Part shown: positions 16,717 to 25,585 of the stretch, piece after piece
Layout of the letters: each line of letters begins with the position of its first letter
Position numbering within the stretch: position 1 is the first letter of the stretch
Virus record (IMG/VR): IMGVR_UViG_3300028840_005471
Coordinates: 1-43,409 of that record
Source of the DNA: a virus
Length of the DNA stretch: 43,409 nt
Direction: 5' to 3' (one strand)
Position numbers and translations under genes: made by a program
Notes under the pieces: model-generated
Told to the model about the DNA's origin: nothing
The model's database searches: none
What the model saw: the letters and a program-made list of their open reading frames with translations, nothing else

Positions 16717-17342
16717 TTTGAGGTCTCCTGTAAACTGCCTGGGGAGTTTTTCTTAAGATGAAAATCAAGCCCGACAAGATATATATCATTAGCATAAGTA
16801 TCGGCCACTGCCGTACCTTCCCTATACAGTGAACATAATAAAATACTTGAAATGCCCTTTCCTGTGCCGGGTATTTCGTCAGCAAAATCTAAATATTCAT
16901 TAAGGTCAGCAGTCCCGGGGGCTGCGTGTAAAACGTCCTCTACTACCTCCGTAGGAAAAGCCTCACCTGGTGTCGCCCACGAGTAAGAAAAATGCCATTG
17001 GGAATTACCACTATTTGCGTCGGGATGTGCTACGTGCATATGGAACTCTATGTCAGTTCCCTCCTCGTAAGCGTGTGTAAGCTGCGCAGAGAAATAAATA
17101 TAATTGTCCTGCGCAGGATCAAATGCCAGAACCTGGCTGCCCTTATAGGATGTCCACGTCGGGGCATTGGCCGCCGGGAGCCTGACATTTGAGATCCCCA
17201 CCTGCTGGTCGTCCCAATAAATCGGGTTATATATTTTCTGTAACCAGTTCTGCTCTATATTCTCAACAGCATCACGCAAAATCTCAAAGTTCTGGCGCTG
17301 CTCTTCATTACTTATTTTGTCACGGAGGTGTAAATCTCTCAT
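16713..17342 (-). CDS. Tail-fibre beta-sandwich protein
   Basis: The product is 209 residues from ATG 17342; the upstream stop overlaps as ATGA and GGAGGAATAG precedes it. Residues 1-40 are helical and may bind the tail (NFEILRDAVENIEQNW). The rest is beta-rich and contains YIYFSAQLTHAYEEGTDIEFHMHVAH, a pattern (Q-x-x-H, then H-x-H) that recurs in phage tail-associated sandwich proteins. No enzymatic residues are evident. It follows the tail nozzle gene and opens the fibre block. Confidence 0.65.
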   Translation of the reverse strand: MRDLHLRDKISNEEQRQNFEILRDAVENIEQNWLQKIYNPIYWDDQQVGISNVRLPAANAPTWTSYKGSQVLAFDPAQDNYIYFSAQLTHAYEEGTDIEFHMHVAHPDANSGNSQWHFSYSWATPGEAFPTEVVEDVLHAAPGTADLNEYLDFADEIPGTGKGISSILLCSLYREGTAVADTYANDIYLVGLDFHLKKNSPGSLQETSK

Positions 17343-20300
17343 CTATTCCTCCCCCGCAGATTATCATATCCGATCAGGACCTCTTCGATCTCAATTGGCG
17401 TATCGTTTGTATCTTCGCCTGAGATCTCAATAGCTATCGTGTTATCCAGGCCGTGGGATGTTACAAACAGTGTGGCCTCGTCTTTTCCCTCATATCCTTT
17501 GCGGTGTGCCAGGATGCCCTGGCCGCGCTGGCCGTCTATCCAATAAGTGACCCGGAGGGTTTTAAGGAACTTCCCGAAAACCTTAAGCATTTTATATTTC
17601 TTATTCACAAAATTGCTATTAATATTAAACTGCTTTGTCCTGACCATATAGGAGACAGGCAGCCCATCATCATTATTTTGTTTGCTCATCTCATAAATAA
17701 TGCCATCATAATCAGAGAAAATAACTTTAACATTACCTGTTTCCAGGTCCTTAATATTTTTCTGATTAAAAGGTGCATTGCCATAGGAGTATGTCTTAAA
17801 CCTATTATGTTCTACCTCGTATATGATGATGAGAGAATTTTGCGTCTTACCCTTCTGCGGTACGTGAAAATATACTTCTTTCTCTTTGAAATCAAAGAAG
17901 GTAAATCCATTATCGGCGACCCTGGTAAAATCAATCCCTTCTTCGTTGTCAGGATCGAAATAATTCTCAATACGCTCCTGGTCAATATTAACTATGCGCC
18001 CCGCCTCGATACCATAAATGCCGTATTGGTTTAGGAAATACACCACCCGATTGTCGTATCCAATAACCATATCCCTATACGGACAACCCAACGTGTTGGC
18101 CACATCAATAAGCTGCCCAGTGGCTACATCACCAAGAATTGCATATATCTTTCCGGTCTTAAAAAAGTAGCAGTAGTCACCGACAGAGACTGCTGAAATA
18201 AGGATGTCACTGTCGCCAGTCTGGATAGACCTTATATTCTCCGGCAAAAGGGACTGCGCATTATCGAGTTCAGAATATTGTACGACATTTGAGTTTTTAG
18301 TTTGCAGACCCTGGTTATTGACAAGCAATAACCTGTTTTTATGGACAACCATATTCTTAGCAAGATATTTAAAAACATTCGCATTAGTAAAAGGACTGTA
18401 GGATAGCGTCTGCACATTGTCCTCATAAACACCTTCTTTGTATGGCGGTGACGCTGGGGTATAATACCATTCGTCATCATTGTTTTTCTCAAGTTCAGCC
18501 AGTAAAACAACGGCGGTCCACTCCTCGTTGACATTTTTCTGCGATCGATATATCTGTATTTTATTGACTGACGCAATATCATAAAGGGTAAGGCCGTTCT
18601 CATCAAGCAGGTTTATATCTCTTATTACAACTTTGATCGGCTGCTTGTTTTGCTGCAGAACAGTGACAGACGTGCCAGTAGTTGTGAAATTAATTGCGCC
18701 ACCTCCGACAATCGTCTCAAGCTGAAAATTATTTGCATCAACATAGATCACATAATAGTAAGTGTTCTTGGTGACTTGGGGGGTAGACGTAGGCATTGTG
18801 GTAGCATCAATAGTTACAATATCGCCCGCCACAAGACCGTGCCCTGCGCTATTTAAGTAATCTGTCACAGTATCTATGGTGACAGCAAGCGGACTATATA
18901 GCTGCGGGACCTCTAATTCCTGGCTTTCTTTGGAGAGCAGACTATTTGATCCGTCATTAAATAGGTATGAGAAATAATATTTAAGCTTGACCCCAGCAAC
19001 TAAGGTTGACGCTGGGGAGAGATCGTCCTGGTCAATAAAAAAATCTGGTGTCTTTGGTGTGCCAAGAGGACGGATCTGGTCAACAACATTAAGATCATCA
19101 CGCTCGATCGTCTGCTTATATGTATGGTCCATCAGATTTGAGTTCTGGTCCATAAACTCCTGGTAATCAGAATACTCAAAAAATCCGCTAAACCAGTCCC
19201 AGTTAAAATTAACTCTGATATAATGCACTGTGCTCTCATAATGGACCATAGACCAAAACTTTGAATTAAGAATACTGACCCGGTTCTCAGCATCATTTGT
19301 CAGTCTGGTCTCGGTCGGCTGGAGGAAATCAATATAATTTATTTTCGCGGCACGGCCTGCGTCCCCAGTCAGAGACAGCACGGAGCCTGCATATAAATAG
19401 TCCCCTTCCACTGTCATCTTCTGTACACCAACCGTATCAGTTTGGTTACCAATAAGGTAGATCTCAATATAAGATGTTTTTGTGTCTGTAAAAGCATTAC
19501 CTTCATAATCAAAGCGGTTAAGAGACACATAAGGAAATAAGAGATCGAGCAGCAGGTGTGAGATGCCAGTATTATTTTTCCAGGTACTGATCATAACCCT
19601 GTCGTTAGCAAATGATATATTCTGGATATTAAGATCAAAATGGACCTCAGCAATTATGCTGCTTGTGGAAGTATCATAAATGGTGACATAAGAACGATTG
19701 CTTACCCTGGCATAAAAGTGGTCCGTGCTCGCCAAGTCAGCTGGCCAGGGCGGGATATACTTAACTTCATCAGCGTTCCCGACAACCACATAGTCCCGGG
19801 TACTGTCATAAGTGATATAAATAGGGGCATCCTTAAGAGGGGCCCGGTCAACCTCATTCCACACTAAATCATATTTAAATAGAGTGTTTACTCCTACGGC
19901 CCACAAGTCAGTGCCATTAGCAACCATATCAAAAATAAAGACAGGGGCATCTCTTAAAATAAGGATGCTATCTGATAATGGGTTAACGCGGATAAGCACA
20001 GGATTGTCCAGAGCGTTTGTACCTGATAGGAAAAAGTTGCCTCCGTCAACGTGCATTTTATAAATATGCAACCCCTGGGTAGCATCATTAAGGTGTGAAG
20101 AGAATGTGGTGGTGGCGATCGTAAACTTCTGGTATCCTAATTCTGTTGCGCCCATACTGAAATAAATATACTGATCATTATAAATATCAATAGAAAATGG
20201 CCAGTCACCATAATAGGCTACACCAGGAATAGAATAAGCTGTCATTCCCCCGGTGGAAGAATCAAAATCAACTAACTGTGTCCCAGCCACAAACCAGTAA

Positions 20301-21892
20301 TGATATGTCCCGGCTCGATCCTCTCTTAAAAGCTCAGGGGGAGATAAATTAAATGTCGATCCCCGGTAAGAAGAGGTAGCAAAAAAATAGGAGTCAACCA
20401 GGTTGAGGTCCGTGTCCACCTTCTTTATGGTGACCTCAACAAAAGCATTATTGAAAGAGTGTTCTTTCACCCAGTAATAAGTACCGTCAAAAGTAGCTGT
20501 GCTACCAAAAACGTTCTGGGTGGTGGTCTTAATTTTCGGCAGGGCTGCGCCAGGCTCGAGTTCTTTCATCAGGACCCTGGTGGGCATATTTGCCAGAGAA
20601 ATAAAATTGGAATATAAAAAGACACTGTCTTCTATGGCGGTGATCGCAAAGTTTGGAGGGGAAGTATTAACTGCAGTTGCGTACTGGACCTCGTTGCTAT
20701 TGATAACCGTATTTAAAAGGTTCGTCTGATCTATAATATTAAACTCGCCAGCTTTACAATAGACAAAAAGCTGGTTATTAATATATCCGATATCAATCAC
20801 TTTATGACTAAGAACTGAGTCAAGCCGTATATAATCCTGGGCAATAAACCTGTCATTAAAACGAATAAGGTACACATAAGCCTCTGACCGCTCGTCTGTA
20901 CTGTGCTCCAATACAAGGAAATAATAGCCGTCATTATCATTACCGATACGGACCCCGAGGCCCAGATAAAGATCGGCCAGGGTGGTGATAACATCACCAG
21001 CACCATAAAAATCAATAGCTGCCAGGCTGTCTGCTATAGGCTGTGCCTCAAAATTGGCACCGTGTCCATCCTCAATATAAATCCGGTACCTGGAAGAAAC
21101 GGTCCCTGTGGCCCCGGTATCAAAAGGGAAGGCCTCATTAGTTGTTATGGTAGTAGCCCCTCCACCAAAAGTGGCATCTCCATTAAGCGTGTATTCGCCA
21201 TCACTGGTATTAGCGCCGCTCACTGTATCGGTCAGAGTTATTTTGTCGTTGCTCTTAAAATAGTGGGTATAGTCACCAGCTATTGTAATCTGCTGGGCCC
21301 CGAAGTTCATACTGGTGATGTCTTCTGTAAAAAGCGCAGCAGAAAAATCGACATTACTTCTAAAGTAAATACGTCTGTTAGCGAAATAAATATAACGGCG
21401 GTTAATCGAAGTAAATCCGCTGGAGCCTACTTTGTTGGGATCATATATATAAATATTGTTGTCTGGGTCATTTATGAAGACAGTATCCAGGTAGCTTGTG
21501 ATCTCAATGCGCTTGATAGTCTCTAGCAGATCAAGGTTCCCGGACGGATTAAGACATTCCCAGATCTTCTCGCGCTCACCATTAAGATACCGCTCAATAT
21601 AAATCTTACCGTTTGCGACAACAATAATATAATGGTTGCCCTCATAATCAGTAAAAGGATATATCGCCTGGACCTTATTACCAAACCCCCGGTTGTCTGG
21701 GGGGCCTAAATAAGATTGCCGGGAATCAGTAAGATCCGTCCACCTGGTGTACCCATAACGACGGACAAGCTTGCCAGTAAGTTCTACATCGACATTATGC
21801 TGCTTAACAAGACTGTTCTCTGGTATGCGGGACTCATTGCCTGTATTCTCAATGATCCCTTGGAAGAAAGAGATAATCGATTTGAACTTCAT
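17339..21892 (-). CDS. Tail nozzle / tubular protein B-like protein
   Basis: The product is 1517 residues from ATG 21892 (ATGA overlap with the adaptor gene). The N-terminus ENTGNESRIPENSLVKQHNVDVELTGKLVRRYGYTRW is typical of gp12-type tail nozzle proteins. The C-terminal 400 residues (ISAVSVGDYCYFFKTGKIYAI, YRDMVIGYDNRVVYFLNQYGIYGI and so on) form the expected beta-propeller-like repeats. It is almost twice the length of T7 gp12 (794 residues). The extra length includes inserted sandwich modules near residues 190-270 and a HGL-type module near 1010-1080 (AGHGLVAGDIVTIDA, then YYYVIYVDANNFQLE). It should form the tail tube end and carry fibres. Codons are more AT-rich than in the giant protein. 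Confidence 0.8.
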   Translation of the reverse strand: MKFKSIISFFQGIIENTGNESRIPENSLVKQHNVDVELTGKLVRRYGYTRWTDLTDSRQSYLGPPDNRGFGNKVQAIYPFTDYEGNHYIIVVANGKIYIERYLNGEREKIWECLNPSGNLDLLETIKRIEITSYLDTVFINDPDNNIYIYDPNKVGSSGFTSINRRYIYFANRRIYFRSNVDFSAALFTEDITSMNFGAQQITIAGDYTHYFKSNDKITLTDTVSGANTSDGEYTLNGDATFGGGATTITTNEAFPFDTGATGTVSSRYRIYIEDGHGANFEAQPIADSLAAIDFYGAGDVITTLADLYLGLGVRIGNDNDGYYFLVLEHSTDERSEAYVYLIRFNDRFIAQDYIRLDSVLSHKVIDIGYINNQLFVYCKAGEFNIIDQTNLLNTVINSNEVQYATAVNTSPPNFAITAIEDSVFLYSNFISLANMPTRVLMKELEPGAALPKIKTTTQNVFGSTATFDGTYYWVKEHSFNNAFVEVTIKKVDTDLNLVDSYFFATSSYRGSTFNLSPPELLREDRAGTYHYWFVAGTQLVDFDSSTGGMTAYSIPGVAYYGDWPFSIDIYNDQYIYFSMGATELGYQKFTIATTTFSSHLNDATQGLHIYKMHVDGGNFFLSGTNALDNPVLIRVNPLSDSILILRDAPVFIFDMVANGTDLWAVGVNTLFKYDLVWNEVDRAPLKDAPIYITYDSTRDYVVVGNADEVKYIPPWPADLASTDHFYARVSNRSYVTIYDTSTSSIIAEVHFDLNIQNISFANDRVMISTWKNNTGISHLLLDLLFPYVSLNRFDYEGNAFTDTKTSYIEIYLIGNQTDTVGVQKMTVEGDYLYAGSVLSLTGDAGRAAKINYIDFLQPTETRLTNDAENRVSILNSKFWSMVHYESTVHYIRVNFNWDWFSGFFEYSDYQEFMDQNSNLMDHTYKQTIERDDLNVVDQIRPLGTPKTPDFFIDQDDLSPASTLVAGVKLKYYFSYLFNDGSNSLLSKESQELEVPQLYSPLAVTIDTVTDYLNSAGHGLVAGDIVTIDATTMPTSTPQVTKNTYYYVIYVDANNFQLETIVGGGAINFTTTGTSVTVLQQNKQPIKVVIRDINLLDENGLTLYDIASVNKIQIYRSQKNVNEEWTAVVLLAELEKNNDDEWYYTPASPPYKEGVYEDNVQTLSYSPFTNANVFKYLAKNMVVHKNRLLLVNNQGLQTKNSNVVQYSELDNAQSLLPENIRSIQTGDSDILISAVSVGDYCYFFKTGKIYAILGDVATGQLIDVANTLGCPYRDMVIGYDNRVVYFLNQYGIYGIEAGRIVNIDQERIENYFDPDNEEGIDFTRVADNGFTFFDFKEKEVYFHVPQKGKTQNSLIIIYEVEHNRFKTYSYGNAPFNQKNIKDLETGNVKVIFSDYDGIIYEMSKQNNDDGLPVSYMVRTKQFNINSNFVNKKYKMLKVFGKFLKTLRVTYWIDGQRGQGILAHRKGYEGKDEATLFVTSHGLDNTIAIEISGEDTNDTPIEIEEVLIGYDNLRGRNR

Positions 21893-22506
21893 CTGTTATT
21901 TGTATTGATCCTAAAAAGTTGTCCCTGTTTGTCATCTCTATTTTCTTTACCTTTCTGGAGGCTGATCTTCCTATTAAGCACACCCTCTTCAACCTTGACC
22001 GACTCGTCGTCCCCGGCCCAGATATAATAATTGACCAGGCCCCACTGCTCAATTATGTCTGCATAATTAGCTGTGACCAGGTTCTCGTCTGCGTCCGCGC
22101 TAAGAGGGTAGGGATTGCCGGGGGTAATATAAAAAAAAGTAAGATCCTCATTATCCCCGAGGAGATAAAGCGTGTCGTCATAAATTGACCACAGCCTCAC
22201 CTTTGTCGTGCTGCGCACCCACTCCTGGTAAGATACCTTCCTGAAATATTTTTGCGTGTCGCCTTTGCCGTCCCGGATGAGTTCCAGTTCACCATAAAAG
22301 GGATCGGTGCCGATTATAGTAGAGAGAGCATAGGACCCGGAGTCGTCCGTTGTAAACGTGGCAGCTTTTACGACGTACCGCCAGTTGTAGATACGGATAA
22401 AATCCGCTATGGCATCATTGATAAAATCTTTAATGCGGTAGCGGAGTTCTGGACTCTCCAGTTTGATCCGTTTCTCGATTTTTTTTACGAGATTGATGAA
22501 GGTCAT
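21889..22506 (-). CDS. Head-tail adaptor / tail tubular protein A-like
   Basis: The product is 205 residues from ATG 22506. The N-terminal helices (NLVKKIEKRIKLESPELRYRIKDFINDAIADFIRIYNWRYV), then a beta part and a C-terminal basic helix with NRKISLQKGKENRDDK match the gp11/adaptor type that docks between portal and nozzle. Its stop overlaps the nozzle start (ATGA), and adaptor-nozzle adjacency is standard in podoviruses. The ribosome site at 22506 is weak, so it may be coupled to the gene 5 bases upstream. Confidence 0.75.
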   Translation of the reverse strand: MTFINLVKKIEKRIKLESPELRYRIKDFINDAIADFIRIYNWRYVVKAATFTTDDSGSYALSTIIGTDPFYGELELIRDGKGDTQKYFRKVSYQEWVRSTTKVRLWSIYDDTLYLLGDNEDLTFFYITPGNPYPLSADADENLVTANYADIIEQWGLVNYYIWAGDDESVKVEEGVLNRKISLQKGKENRDDKQGQLFRINTNNR

Positions 22507-22511
22507 CTATC

Positions 22512-22901
22512 TTAGGCAAAAGACCCCTGGCCTTTCTTGCCTTCCCCATCGGTGGGGTCAGCGGTGGTTTTCTGTCCAATAACACCCTGGCCTTTCTTCT
22601 TGGCGGCTTTCTTCTTTTCGGCCTCTTCTTCTTCCTGGACCTTCTTGGCAGCTTTTATGAACTTCTCAGATTTTTTAGAGATGGGCCACGCCTGGTCGGG
22701 TTTCTTTTTGCAGTAATTGTCCAGGTAATCGATCTTCTCTTTGGTGTCGGCAACATAACGGCTGTCAGCAAACTTGATATAGACACCGGGGATGACAATA
22801 TATTCCTTGCGCAGTTCATCCCATTTCCTCTCTTCCGCTTTTACGGTGAGGCCGAGCCCTGATCTTTTACTCAGATATACTTTGGGTTCTACTTCTGACA
22901 T
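22512..22901 (-). CDS. Small capsid-neighbour protein with charged tail
   Basis: The product is 129 residues from ATG 22901 with AAGGAG upstream. Residues 7-75 hold VYLSKRSGLGLTV, VYIKFADSRYVADT and IDYLDNYCKK. This is paralogous to the 78-residue protein at 28973-29209 (AYLSDRRGLKVAG, AKFVDGRFETDD, VMEDYC). A long Lys/Glu/Ala stretch follows (residues 85-110) and then a Gly/Gln-rich end. It is the first gene after the major capsid protein, where head-decoration or completion proteins often lie. The exact function is unknown. A strong hairpin (22930-22962) separates it from the capsid gene. Confidence 0.65.
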   Translation of the reverse strand: MSEVEPKVYLSKRSGLGLTVKAEERKWDELRKEYIVIPGVYIKFADSRYVADTKEKIDYLDNYCKKKPDQAWPISKKSEKFIKAAKKVQEEEEAEKKKAAKKKGQGVIGQKTTADPTDGEGKKGQGSFA

Positions 22902-22929
22902 TAAAAACTCCTTGTTTTTTTTATATAGG

Positions 22930-22962
22930 TACCCCGGGACCGGGGGATACAGTCCCGGGGTA
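22930..22962 (-). promoter_or_regulatory. Perfect inverted repeat between capsid and next gene
   Basis: TACCCCGGGAC (22930-22940) and GTCCCGGGGTA (22952-22962) form an 11-bp perfect stem with an 11-base loop. In the direction of late transcription it is followed by A-rich, not T-rich, sequence, so it is not a classic terminator. It may stabilise the capsid mRNA 3' end or mark a processing point. Confidence 0.7.
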
Positions 22963-22985
22963 GTTATTAAAATGAGGAGATGAAC

Positions 22986-24209
22986 CTAGGTGGTGATGCT
23001 CCCTACATCGTACATCCAGCCGTGGCGTTTCTCGTTGCCTATTTTCATAGACATCCACGTCCGGATCTCGTCGATGGTCTGCTTGTCTCCCGGAGTCTCA
23101 ATGTTCCGCACGATATGGGTATCGAGCCCCTGCAGGGACCTGTACTTCAAGTCGGACATATCGAGACAGAAAGCCTCGCCAGTGTGATCGCTGCCAGTCA
23201 GCAGTTCCCGGTGGGGGATCAGAACAACGTTCGTCCCATAGGGAGTCTGCCAGTTGGTGACGGCCATACCGTAGGTCTTCTCAGACCTTACGAGTTCAAG
23301 CTTGGTCTCTGCCCAGGCGGTGAGTGCCTCATAAATGAGTTCGCCAGAGAAGATGATCGGGGACTTTGCATACTGAGTAGAGGCAATCACCCAGCTGTTA
23401 AAAGCGGTCCTGGTGAGGGCGCCTGCGGACAGGTCCTCAACGTTGGTCTGGATCCCGATAGCATCGTCAGACAGACCGCCCATAAACCACTGCTCATATA
23501 CACCGTCCTGGTAGCCAGTGTCGATATAATGTTTCTGGCCGTAAAAGAGGTTTTTCTCCATTTTGAAAGCGTGGTCTACACCGAGTTCAAACTGGAGTTT
23601 GGTCCACTCGTCAACACCGCGATACTTGATGTGCTTAGCGGTGGTGGTGATCCCCATCGGGGTCTGGACGATCTGGACATAATTGGAAAGCTGGGTGGGG
23701 CTTTCCCACTTGATGGTACCACGGTTCCCGCCACTCTCGAAAGAGTTGGATACCAGGAACAGGTTGTCGGTGAAACCACCGGAAAGGTCCAGGGTGTCCG
23801 GGGTGGTCTGGTCGACAGTCTTTGCGGTGATCACACCAGTTGCCAGAACAACACTGTCAACATAGCACATAACGGTCCGGCTCTTTGCCGGGATCTGGAA
23901 GATGTCACCCTCAGAAAAGAGGTGAGCATCTGCAGCTGCAACGGTAATGGTACCGTCGTCGGCAGCACCCGCTGCCCAGTTGCCGCCTGCTGCGGTAGCA
24001 GCAACGGTATCTTTCTTCCGCTCCTGGGTCCACCATTTGTGTTCCATCTCAGTCACGGTTTCTTTGCCGATCTTGCTCATCAGGTGGAGCAGCATCGACT
24101 TGTCTACATTCAGGTAATCGATGACATCATCGATATGAAGATCAATACGATCAGTGGGGATAACTTGACTTCCGTCTTTATAATAACCTACAACGCCTTG
24201 TCCGGCCAT
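22986..24209 (-). CDS. Major capsid protein (SU10/DUF5309-like HK97 fold)
   Basis: The product is 407 residues from ATG 24209 with AGGAGAA upstream. It builds the icosahedral head. The helix with VTEMEHKWWTQERKKDT (about residues 50-68) is characteristic of SU10-like capsid proteins. Residues about 68-155 are an Ala/Gly/Thr-rich beta insertion (TITVAAADAHLFSEGDIFQI), and the remainder carries PMGITTTAKHI, KMEKNLFYG and a C-terminal WMSMKIGNEKRHGWMYDVG. It follows the scaffold gene, the usual arrangement. The HK97-type fold is inferred from family knowledge. Confidence 0.85.
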   Translation of the reverse strand: MAGQGVVGYYKDGSQVIPTDRIDLHIDDVIDYLNVDKSMLLHLMSKIGKETVTEMEHKWWTQERKKDTVAATAAGGNWAAGAADDGTITVAAADAHLFSEGDIFQIPAKSRTVMCYVDSVVLATGVITAKTVDQTTPDTLDLSGGFTDNLFLVSNSFESGGNRGTIKWESPTQLSNYVQIVQTPMGITTTAKHIKYRGVDEWTKLQFELGVDHAFKMEKNLFYGQKHYIDTGYQDGVYEQWFMGGLSDDAIGIQTNVEDLSAGALTRTAFNSWVIASTQYAKSPIIFSGELIYEALTAWAETKLELVRSEKTYGMAVTNWQTPYGTNVVLIPHRELLTGSDHTGEAFCLDMSDLKYRSLQGLDTHIVRNIETPGDKQTIDEIRTWMSMKIGNEKRHGWMYDVGSITT

Positions 24210-24234
24210 AGTATTCTCCTAAAAGTTTATTTTG

Positions 24235-24975
24235 TTATTTCCCCCCCATACTGGCAGCAGAGAATAAACCACGTAAAGGCTGGTCTTCTTCTTTGTGCTT
24301 AAGGAGGAGTTTTTTGAACTCCTGTTCCCGGCTAAGTTTTTGCTTGGCCTGGGCCTCCGGAGAGAGGGAAGACCCTTCCACATGAGGTAAGGTCTTGCGA
24401 CGCTTTCCTGTCTTCGTGAGTTCAATCGCACTGATTACTGCTTGTTTCAAATTGCGCTCCTTGTACTCAGGCGAAAACCGCTCTAGCGCCTCAGCTATTT
24501 TTTTGCCGTCCTTGTCGAGATCAACATCGTATTCTTTTTCAACTTCCGATATGACCTCTCTCGCACTACGTTTGCGATCCTTTTTCTCTATCTCCTGGAG
24601 TATGCGATTTTCACGCTGCTCCATGAGTTGTTCAAAAGTGCCAGCGGGATCTTCGTCCCATTGCCTGGTGAGTGCCTCGCGGGCAGCGGCGGTTTTGACG
24701 GACTCTTCATCGTTGACGAAAACAGACTGCATTTTCTGCACTGTCTGCTGCATCGGCTCGAGAGCCTTCAGCTTTTCGCTCTGTTGACGGATCATCTCGT
24801 CCTTGTCGGCCATCTGCTTTTGCAGTTCTTTGATAGACACCTCGGGATTGAACTCTTTCCCTTGAGCCTCCGCTTGTTTTTCCAGAGACTCGGACGGCTC
24901 TTTGACCCCAAGAAGGTCATCAAAAGCACTGTCGCGATCGCGCTCTAACACTTTGTTTTGATCATAATCACTCAT
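24235..24975 (-). CDS. Capsid scaffold-like protein
   Basis: The product is 246 residues from ATG 24975 with GAGGAGA upstream. It is almost wholly helical and charged, with coiled coil at about residues 45-80 (KELQKQMADKDEMIRQQSEK) and a second helical part (115-170). The C-terminus ends with basic residues followed by ASMGGK. Composition, size and position directly upstream of the major capsid gene fit a scaffold that templates procapsid assembly and then leaves. No protease motif is visible. Confidence 0.7.
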   Translation of the reverse strand: MSDYDQNKVLERDRDSAFDDLLGVKEPSESLEKQAEAQGKEFNPEVSIKELQKQMADKDEMIRQQSEKLKALEPMQQTVQKMQSVFVNDEESVKTAAAREALTRQWDEDPAGTFEQLMEQRENRILQEIEKKDRKRSAREVISEVEKEYDVDLDKDGKKIAEALERFSPEYKERNLKQAVISAIELTKTGKRRKTLPHVEGSSLSPEAQAKQKLSREQEFKKLLLKHKEEDQPLRGLFSAASMGGK

Positions 24976-24996
24976 TGTTCATCTCCTCAATTTAAA

Positions 24997-25335
24997 TTAC
25001 TGTAAAGCAGCTGAGATGACTTCCTCACGGCCACCTGCTGCCGGGCCCTCTTCAAGCATAGCGCCCTCTTCTGCTCCCTCGCCGATCTGGGTCTCAAACA
25101 CAGACATCCCCACGGTCCCATCCTCGTTGATGCTGTCAACGACAAGAGTGACCCGGTCACCGGGGCTGGCCTCTGCCAGTTCCGGGATGTTGTCTATGTC
25201 GAGTATAATGGCTGACTCAACAGCCTCAGTGGTCTCAGGCTCCTCTACGGCAGCCTCTTCGACGTCGGCGACCTCCTCTTCGGGGGTCTCCTCTTCCATC
25301 ATTACTTCTTCTTCCATCATCATATCTTCAGCCAT
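24997..25335 (-). CDS. Very acidic small head-region protein
   Basis: The product is 112 residues from ATG 25335 with AAGGAGA upstream. The first half is an almost pure run of Met and Glu, then Glu/Ala/Val (MAEDMMMEEEVMM and on). The second half has a short folded-looking segment (IPELAEASPGDRVTLVVDSINEDGTVGMSVFETQI). It lies between portal and scaffold. Small acidic genes at this spot occur in several phages of this type, but no function is recognised. It could be a chaperone-like or head-maturation factor. Confidence 0.6.
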   Translation of the reverse strand: MAEDMMMEEEVMMEEETPEEEVADVEEAAVEEPETTEAVESAIILDIDNIPELAEASPGDRVTLVVDSINEDGTVGMSVFETQIGEGAEEGAMLEEGPAAGGREEVISAALQ

Positions 25336-25336
25336 T

Positions 25337-25585
25337 TTATTTCTCCTTAATTAAATTATTTAAATAATTAACAATTCCTATTAATGTCTCAGTTACAACC
25401 TGCCTCTTTTGCAGTTCACGCACGATCTCAGCGTCGGTCTTACCCTGTTCGATCTGAACACTGCGGATGTTGCCGCAGTTCTCAATTTTGCGGTCCACAT
25501 ATTCCACCACATATTTCCAGCCAGGATGTTCCAGTAAGGATATCAACTGCTTGCGGCGCGTCTCTTTACAAAATTGCTCAGCCAA
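25337..25585 (-). CDS. Small helical protein overlapping portal end
   Basis: The product is 82 residues if it starts at TTG 25585, which has GGAGG 5 bases upstream. An in-frame GTG at 25591 touches that ribosome site, so the TTG is favoured. The start overlaps the last 8 bases of portal, implying coupled translation. It holds an N-terminal CKETRRKQLISLLEHPGWKYVVEYVD and a C-terminal helix; it is all helical by eye. Similar small proteins sit behind portal in related phages. Function is unknown. Confidence 0.65.
   Translation of the reverse strand: MAEQFCKETRRKQLISLLEHPGWKYVVEYVDRKIENCGNIRSVQIEQGKTDAEIVRELQKRQVVTETLIGIVNYLNNLIKEK

Noticed and set aside
22930-22962. Rho-independent terminator behind the capsid gene
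   Set aside because: In the direction of transcription the stem is followed by an A-rich run, not by T residues.
22980-24302. 440-residue plus-strand frame opposite the capsid gene
   Set aside because: The opposite strand encodes a clear major capsid protein; this frame has shadow-type composition and no ribosome site.
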